A stretch of 64,000 nt of DNA. It comes from Cinclus cinclus (Eukaryota > Chordata > Aves > Passeriformes > Cinclidae). Position 1 is the first letter of the stretch. Each line of letters starts with the position of its first letter. Shown piece by piece: positions 56,530-64,000 of the stretch. The translations under genes were made by a program, and so were the position numbers. The notes under the pieces are model-generated. The model had not been told where the DNA came from, did no database searches, and worked only from the letters and a program-made list of their open reading frames with translations. The stretch spans positions 57,750,101 through 57,814,100 of the forward strand of contig NC_085051.1 in the NCBI RefSeq assembly GCF_963662255.1, written 5' to 3'.

Positions 56530-57123
56530 CTGCTTCCTCCACAGGGCATGTTCCAGTGTGACAGAGGAGCCTGATTGCTGCCTGGGCTTTCAGGAAGAGT
56601 CAGTCCCTCTGTACTGGGCACTGGTGAGGACACACATCAAGTGCTGTGTCCAGCTCTGGGTCCCTCAGGACAAGAAGGACATGAAGGGGTGCAGAGAAGG
56701 GAAGGGGGCTGGAGAGAGGTCTGGAGAAGAAGTCTGATGAGGAGCAGATGGTGGGGCTCAGCCTGGGGAAAAGGAGGCTCAGCGGGGACCTTCTCACTCT
56801 CTACAACTCCCTGACAGGAGGGGACAGCCAGGTGGGGCTCAGGCTCTGCTCCCAGGGGACAGGGACAGGAACAAAAGGATGTAGCCTCAAGCTATGTCAG
56901 GAGAGGTTCAGGTTGGACATCAGGAAGAATTTCTTCACTGAAAGGACTGTCAAGCATTGGGACAGAGTGCCCAGGGCAGTGGTGGAGTCACCATCCCTGA
57001 AGGTGTTCAAGAAACAACTGTGTGGCACTCAGTGCTATGGTTTGGTTGACAAGGTGGTGCTTGATCAAAGACTGGACTCAATGATCTTGGAGGACTTTTC
57101 CAGCTGTAATGGTGTTCTATAAA
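56530..57123 (+). mobile_element. Longest CR1 LINE fragment, about 590 nt
   Basis: It keeps the end of the reverse-transcriptase ORF region and the 3' UTR. Landmarks are CAGCTCTGGGTCCCTCAGGA, GAAAAGGAGGCTCAGCGGGG, GACCTTCTCACTCTCTACAA, TCAGGAAGAATTTCTTCACT, GGCAGTGGTGGAGTCACCAT and GATCTTGGAGGACTTTTCCA. Open frames across it are remnants without function. Confidence 0.92.
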
Positions 57124-60100
57124 TACATGTGGCCAGATGTCCTCAGCAGGCTTTTGAGTTTATTTCAAGCAACTTAGGAAGATCCTTCCCTGCATCTCTT
57201 TTGGAATGACAGAAAAAAAATAAAATAATTCAGTAAAATAATAAAAAAAAGTTTAAAGCCCACTTATGGAATGGTAAGGAGAGAAAACCGTACATTTTCT
57301 ACACTCAAGCTAAAAATGCTGAAGTTCTGTCCACGCACCATCAAATGTGGATGTTTATGGTCATTACACAGAGAAAACTGAGACAGCTGTGGGAGATTCT
57401 GGTCTGAGGAGCTGACCACAAGCACAGCAGCCAAAGGATGAGCACTGAGGTCTCAGCAGTGCCCATCTGCAGAACTGACTGCTCTGGGGAGGGGGGACTG
57501 GCTCACAGCAGGTCCCATCCTCAGCCTCCCCATCCCACTGCTGACACAACTTCCACCAACAGCGGTGCCTGTAAAGCAGGGTCTGAGTCCTGCAAAGTCC
57601 AAAGCCCATCTCCACCTCTTTCAGCATGCTCCTGGACACAATCAAAGTCCCTCCTATCCACTCTACATGGGCTTTGGATTAGACCTTTTGTAGAGTAGGA
57701 AAAAAATTGAAAAGAGCTTTTCTTGAGGATGATCAAGTCTAGACACTACAATATATTTTCCAGCTGATGCAGCAAACCTAAAAAGCCCTCCCTTGATCTT
57801 GGACTGTCACGATCAAAGCCACTATCCCGCTCAGAGCCCTTCTGAAACTTTAGCTTCCAAATGTGCAAGTTATTTTTAAAATCTAAACCAGGCCAAGCCT
57901 CTTGTTTGGAGTTTTATGAGGAAAATGGGGTGTGCTCCTCCCAAACCTTCCCCCACCACATCTGGAAGTGGCTGGTGGGCACATGGTGGAGGACCAGAGC
58001 AGGGAGGGAGCCCCATGTCTGGGGACATCTCAGTGGCACCACATTTGCTTGCACTGGGGGACACAGCTGAACCCTCCAAGGTGGCTGTGGTGTGGAGAAT
58101 ATTCCCCATCCTTGACTGAGACAGAGGTTTTTGGAGACCACACATTGTTTGCAGCCCCATCTTCAGGATTTGTGCCTGCCTTTGGCACCCTCTGTCACAG
58201 AATGTGTTACTCTGGAGACAAAGAAAATGAAATAGCTTGAGATCCTTTCATTTTCCACAGAAATTAAATAAAACTAAGCACTATGAACTTCCTTTACCAG
58301 GTAGCAGGATGATCACGTGCACAAATAACATCCAGCTCTGCACCAAGGGACAACCAGGGAAATAAGGTACTCAAAAATCATTCTCCAGTCTCTTGGAGCA
58401 GTTTTTCAGCTGGCTGAAAGGAAAGAAGAAATACACAGCCCTGCAAAAGACCAGGAAAGCTAAAGGGGCATCATCCTCTGCCTTAAGTGGGATGCTCAAG
58501 GAGAGGTGGTAAAGACCAGCCAGCTCATCCCAGAGCAGCTGGTGCTGTGTGATGAACACCAGAGCTCCTAGCATGCCATGGCCTCTGCAGGAGAGGGAAC
58601 CTGTGGTCAGTTCCAATCACCAAAGCTCACAGTGTCCAGACTGGAAAAGGACAAAGGATGGGTGGTCTGGAATGATGAGGAGGTTGAAGAGAACTTTGAA
58701 AGGCTTTTTGAAAGCAGGTGACCATCAAGCTTCCCCTCCCACATCCTAAGGCAGTCTTTTAACAGGGATATTCTTCAAAGAGAGATGGGGACAGGATGTG
58801 GCTCACACTGCAGAAAGAAGAGAGCAACACAGAACATTCACGTGCTCCAAAGCTATTTAAAAGCCAAATGAGGCTCCCTAGCGAGCACTTAATTTAACTA
58901 AGCAACTTCTACAGCACCAGGCAAATCAGCCACATCATCTCCTTTTCCTCCCAGCATCCATCTCCACCACTCTGCCATCTCCCTTCCCCTCTGAGCTCTC
59001 ACTCTCCTCCACTCCCATAAGCTCTGCTCCTCCTCCCCACCTCTCCCTCTGCTCAAACCAAGCAGATCTGTAAAAGGCTGAGTGAAGCAGGCAGGCACAC
59101 ACCACTAGGATGGGGGTTAGAGATCTGCCACCCCTCCAGCATCCCTCACTGTGGCTGGAGGTGCCATGCCAGGCAGGAGCAATGGCTGTGCTGCACATTA
59201 CACATTCCCAGTGCTTCAGGAGGTGTTGTCTGAACCACCACCAGCTTTCCAGCTGGGCAAACATCAAGGAAAAAAAAAATCAGGTTGACAGGCTTTCTTA
59301 AGAGTATTCCCATCCAACAGAACTTTTCCCACCTCCACGCACACCGGAGCAGAAAGAGCAAAGGACACTGGCAATGCAGGGCTGCTTGTGACAGCCACCA
59401 CACGGGTCCCAGAGGGGACACAGGATTTGCCAGCAAGTCTCCAAATTGTTCCTCTGGAGCTGGGACAGGATGTGGGGATCATGCCCAGCTTCAGCTCTGC
59501 CACAGCAGAGTCCAACACATGCCTCATCATTGTGGTTCATCTTTACTCTTCCCAACAAACACAGAGAGAAGATGGACTTCAACCTTCACACAAGCCATTT
59601 TCCCTGAAGCCACCAAAGCCCTGCAGATCCCTTTGGTTCCACCTTGTCCCCTCCAGGACCCTTCCCTTTCATGAGCTTCTCCCAGAGAACGAGAACAAAG
59701 CCCAGCTGCACATCTGTATCCCCAAGAAGGGCTAACACAAAGCTACCAACCTCAAAAATTCTTGCTCCCTCTCTGACAGGAAAGCAGAGAAACTGATGGC
59801 AAAGGCTGCTTCTGGATTTAAAAGTATCTAAACCCATCAGGGAAGCAGCATGCACTCTGAACCCTCGCTCCCAGGGTTTGCACACTGGACATGACATGAG
59901 GCAGCAAAGGCAGCTGATAAGCCAGCACCTCAGAACCCAACCCCTGCCACACCAGCTCAGGAAGAGAGAGAAACCAAATGGAAAAACACAAACTGTCCAA
60001 CCCCACGCTGGCATCAGAACAGGGCCACTCATCTGCTCTCGGTGACAAACCCCAAAGGGAAAACATCACAGAATTCACTCAGGCACCAGGCACGAGCCAG

Positions 60101-60398
60101 GGGTGGGTTCAGCACCTCACTGCTCTCCCTGAGAGATTTCTGAGCCTCCCACCCTCCTCTGCAGTGACCTCCCGTGAATTTCTCATCTCCTGTGTTAGAG
60201 ATGGGAAACGTGTGCATCAACAATCCCCCTTCCCAAACCAAACAGGCTGAAAAACAGCTAATTCCCAATCCTGCCTAACTTACAGTGGTAACTTATTTCC
60301 AGACAGAACTGTGATTTTCATAAGGGATACCACTGGATTAAGGAGTCAAAGCTGTAACTGTACGGGTGAAAGCAAAAAACCTTTCGTTCCTGTAAAGC

Positions 60399-60424
60399 TT
60401 TTTTTTTTTTTTTTTTTTTTTTTT
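60399..60424. repeat. T26 homopolymer
   Basis: Twenty-six consecutive T are preceded by TGTAAAGC and followed by CCCC. The run sits about 280 nt downstream, in the minus sense, of the candidate 99-nt exon. Confidence 0.9.
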
Positions 60425-60707
60425 CCCCTGCTCCTGAAATGACAGGGAGCAACAGAGCTCTTGCCAGTTCATGGGGGTGAAGGCTTGGCTGAGAGCAGCC
60501 TCATTAAACCATTAAACTGGCTGGGTCGTCCAGTGCCAATCCAAACACTCAGTCCTCTGATCACCACATGACAGGCTGGGAACCACAGGCAACTCACAAT
60601 TAAACCCGTGACAATCAGGAAAAATCCGTACAACCCCCCCAAGCTGAATCCACCAACACCATCCCCACCCTCTCTGCTTTCATATTTTTATTTATTTGTT
60701 TACTTAC

Positions 60708-60806
60708 ATAAGCCTCATGACAGATAACATGGAGGAAATCAGATGCTTTAATGATTAAGCGACACTTAGGCAGCCCTCTGGAAGATAAATACGCCCTTTG
60801 GTAACC
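60708..60806 (-). other. Candidate 99-nt exon upstream of the DAAM1 start codon
   Basis: On the minus strand a long pyrimidine-rich tract ending CTGTTTCTGTTGCAG precedes GGTTACC. Ninety-nine bases later there is a consensus donor, GCTTAT|GTAAGTAAAC. One frame is open for 33 codons (GYQRAYLSSRGLPKCRLIIK then ASDFLHVICHEAY); the other two contain stops. If spliced to the start-codon exon, the open frame does not join the DAAM1 frame, so it would be a 5' UTR or alternative exon rather than an N-terminal extension. It could also be a conserved non-coding element with chance splice sites. Confidence 0.4.
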
Positions 60807-63127
60807 CTGCAACAGAAACAGAAGGTACAAACAGACAGTAACTAATTATTCTGATTTAATCTTGGAAGACCTGAAATACCTGACTGCAGCAAAACAAAGA
60901 CAGCGTGTGGCAGGGGCTGCTCATTAAAAAAAAAAAATAAATAAAAATAAGTCACACCCTTTTTTGGAAAGAATTCACCCAAATAAACCTTAAGTACTTC
61001 TGTGTTGTTTTTGCTTGTGTGTGTTGTTCCTTAAGGTCTAGGCAGCTGATGGGAAATCTTGCCATACCCTGAAGGGATCCTGCTGCCTTCAGCTAAAATT
61101 AGACTTCAAGGGTGTCTCCAACCCACCCCGCACTCGAGGAGCAGTGTGTGGGGGATTTTCCCCCCTTCCCATCGAAACCAAACAGAGAGGGTTTTTCAGA
61201 TTAAAAGAAATTAGGGAAAATAAACAAATAAGGTGCACTCCTAAGGAGAAAGGCGGGGACAGCAGGTCTACCCCGCTGCCAGGCTGGGAGGGATCTGAGC
61301 CAGGAATGAGATGTGGGCAGGTGGGGAGGGAGCCGAGTCAAAGAGAATGCTCAGTGCACCAGTGAGAGGGACTGGCAAAGCTCACCAGCAGCCCATCCAC
61401 CACGGTGGGTATGCAGGGAGGCACCTGCTTTATTGGTGCCCAAGACACTGGTGCCAGGAGCCTTTTACAGACCAAGACAAGAGGATGTGCTCAGTACACA
61501 TTCCTGTACTCTCCTTGCCTCGGAGGAAAACCATAATTCCCCTCCACACCCCTTCCCTCTGCCCTCCCCCCACCACACTAAATGCCAGTGGAGCTCAGGG
61601 GAATATTTAATCTCAAACCTCAGTAATCAATCAGTTCACCCTCATGCATGAGAAAGAGTCACAGCAGTAAGCACCAAATCCCATTTCCATCCAGCAACGA
61701 GATGGTTTAATTACGTACATAACATTTCCCTTTTAACATAAATCCTGGAGAGATCCAGACAGCCCCCAGGTTGTGGGTGGGGAAACACACAGTGATGGGG
61801 AAGAACATGGGGAAGGGGTGGAAGAAAGGGAGGAGAAACCATTACGGCAATTATTTAAAATGACAACTTTCTATGGCTGCTCCACTTTGCCGTTGGCACA
61901 GCCATTCTTAGACCTTGCATTTGCTGTCCCAGAGGATGGGCAGCAAGCCCAACATCCAGCCCTGCCACCAGAAGCTGCATCTGTTTCATTCCAACACACC
62001 AGCAAGCATGTGGAAAAGAGGGCATTGAAAATGCAAGATGGACACACATGGAAAGGTCTGCCCAGGCTGGGATACAAATAACAGCAATAGAGCCTCTCCA
62101 CTAGTCCTGCCAGACTTACTCCAAAGCCTGTTCACTTCAAAAGGAGCCTTCCTAGCTGGGTCTGAGCAGGTTTGGGATCACTCCTTGCCAACAGCAGTTA
62201 TTTCCAAGAGCAAGAACGGCTGGACCAGCAGGACCATCACACAGCTGCCAGTGCAACAGGCAGGCAGCTGTGAAATGCATCCTCCCTTTGTCCATCCGGA
62301 CCAGTCCTGAGGGTCACAGCTCACAAATGGCCATGCTGACATATATACATATTGTTTTTAAATATAAACACACGTGCAGACTTTTCTAATATATAGGAAC
62401 AAAAGAGGGGACACCCTGCTGAAACCCCATGTGCAACTCCACTGCTCTCACAGCGATGAAGGAAATGAGAAGCAGAGACCAGGCACACACCCGCTTGCCA
62501 CAGCGTGTTTTGGCTCTGGGAACATTTCTGCATTCTCCAGCTTGAGCTCTGACCTCCAAGAGATATAAAACGATCTTGGAGCTGCTCTGGAGGAGAGGTG
62601 GAAGGGTCCCTGGGGGCTCAGCCAGGCAGGTGGCACAGGACAGAGAGGTGCTCATGGGGACAGCTGACCCAGTCTGTGCTCCACCAGTTCAGGGGCCTTC
62701 AAAACACCCACTGTGCACAGGAAGAGACCAGGAACAACCCCAAACCCCCAGTGCACAGCAGAAAGCAAGGTCCCCTCATCCATCCATGACCACAGTTCCA
62801 GCCTCACCCAAGCACAGCAATCGAACAAAGCAAGGGAAACAAGCTCAGGACTAGGGGGAGCTGGGGTTACCTTTGACTTCTCTATGTGTAGCAGAGCTGT
62901 GTTTCTGAACCCTCTTTTTCCAGGCAGATCCAGTGGCAGGCTTTGTAAACACGTGTGCATTGCTTCCAAGGGACTCATAAAAACAGCTTTTGGAGGGGAG
63001 GTGGTGCAGAGCAACAGGAATTTTTTAATTCCTCTTGAGAGGAAGCATCACCCAGAGAGGAGGAAGGAAAACCTACCTGTAACCCAGACTTCTGCAATGT
63101 AGTCTCCTTCAAAGGCCAATGATCCCA

Positions 63128-63156
63128 CCCCCCCCCCCTTTTTTTTTTTTTTTTTT
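63128..63156. repeat. Composite homopolymer C11 then T18
   Basis: Eleven C are followed directly by eighteen T on the plus strand, in the upstream intron. Confidence 0.9.
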
Positions 63157-64000
63157 GCTACAGATCTTGGAGAAATTGAAGGCATCAGGAAATGCTTGGC
63201 ACAACAGACTAATCCCTCAAATTCCACACACAGGGAAACTATTGCTCTTACACCCTGCCTGAACTCTTAGCCCACACCAGGAGGTGCACAATTAACAGGG
63301 ATCAGGCACCACCAGATGCTGGCAGCATGTTCCCAGAGGAACCAGCTGTATCCTCATCCTCTCCCAAAGGGCAGAACTTTGCAGTGCAATTCAGGACACA
63401 GATACTCCGTGCAGTATCTAGAGCAAATTAAACCTCCCAGGCACAGCAGCACGCATGGATTTATTGATTCATGGAAAACGTCCTTATAAATTACTTCATT
63501 CAGATCAACGGGACAAGACAAAATGAGGACTCTCCTCGGCAGTGAGAGGTTGCACTGCAGTCATTTCAGTCCCACGTTCCAGAAGAAATTACTTTTTCAG
63601 AGCAGACATTTCTTACAGGGCTTCTGGGGGCTGGCAGAGGGCAACACAGAGGTCAGTGCAGATCTGTGTCACATCCCACCTGGTCCCCACCTCTCTGCCC
63701 CGCAGCAGGCAGAGCCAATGGATGACTTTTGCAAGCAAATGAGAAAAACCACTGCCTGACATCAGTTTCACAGCTGCAGAAACTCCATCCACACCTGCCT
63801 GCTGGCTTACACAGGGCTGCAGCCACCAGGTGGGATGGGACACAGAGGCTGCTGCCCCCAACGGCTTCCCAAACACTGCCCCAGCCATCCCTCCAGGGTC
63901 TCGTCACGGTGGGACAGGGAGACAGGACTGTCCCCCCACTGAGATGTGGCAAAGATCCATTAGGATCTCTTCTGCGCTGTCCTCCTCCAACCCTCTGAAG

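Larger units (their letters stand above)
42020..64000 (-). other. DAAM1: Presumed 5' intron upstream of the DAAM1 start-codon exon
   Basis: This 22-kb stretch has no recognisable coding exon on either strand; its open frames are short and lack family similarity. The acceptor at 42,020-42,021 shows it is intronic at its low end. It contains one CR1 fragment (56,530-57,123), homopolymer and AT microsatellite tracts, the 99-nt exon candidate near 60.7 kb, and repeat-free AT-rich blocks. No convincing CpG-island promoter was seen, so the first exon is probably beyond the window. Confidence 0.7.

Noticed and set aside
56748..57122. A 124-codon plus-strand open frame with protein-like composition
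   Set aside because: It lies inside the CR1 fragment; the reading is a relic of the element, not a host gene.
42020..64000. Endogenous retrovirus, CRISPR array, tRNA or rRNA genes
   Set aside because: No paired long terminal repeats, no gag/pol-like frames, no regularly spaced direct repeats, and no recognisable RNA-gene boxes were seen.

Overview
This is a vertebrate genomic window, most likely from a bird. It carries the 5' two thirds of one protein-coding gene on the minus strand: DAAM1, dishevelled-associated activator of morphogenesis 1, a Wnt/planar-cell-polarity diaphanous-related formin. The bird assignment rests on many short, 3'-end CR1 LINE fragments with the avian-type terminal sequence, compact introns, and no mammalian SINEs. 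I cannot name the species.

Layout in transcription order (high to low coordinates). The stretch from 42,020 to 64,000 has no recognisable coding exon. It is best read as the intron upstream of the start-codon exon and may reach towards an unseen first exon. It contains one well-formed but unproven 99-nt exon candidate (60,708-60,806) and the longest CR1 fragment (about 56,530-57,123). The start-codon exon lies at 41,796-42,019. A 13.2-kb and an 8.7-kb intron separate it from coding exons 2 and 3. Coding exons 4-14 are packed into 12.6-18.5 kb, mostly with introns of 105-453 nt. A 30-nt microexon sits at 8,489-8,518, and coding exons 16-18 run down to 1,010. The remaining FH2 exons, the DAD tail and the stop codon must lie below coordinate 1.

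I placed 18 coding exons totalling 2,300 nt (766 codons plus 2 nt). Every junction keeps the reading frame, and the protein is colinear with DAAM1. It encodes a basic N-terminus, the GTPase-binding/FH3 autoinhibitory region (about residues 45-420), a coiled coil (about 437-520), the proline-rich FH1 (about 525-600) and the first part of FH2 (lasso, linker, start of knob). All introns inside the CDS are GT-AG except one, which the reading frame forces to be GC-AG (donor at 18,430-18,431).

The most interesting signals are the 30-nt FH2-linker microexon with UGC motifs just upstream of its acceptor, the GC-AG intron, the 99-nt exon-like unit upstream of the start codon, a G-quadruplex-prone strand opposite FH1, and several repeat-free intronic blocks that look like conserved regulatory elements. 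No unknown gene system, RNA gene, virus or CRISPR array was found.
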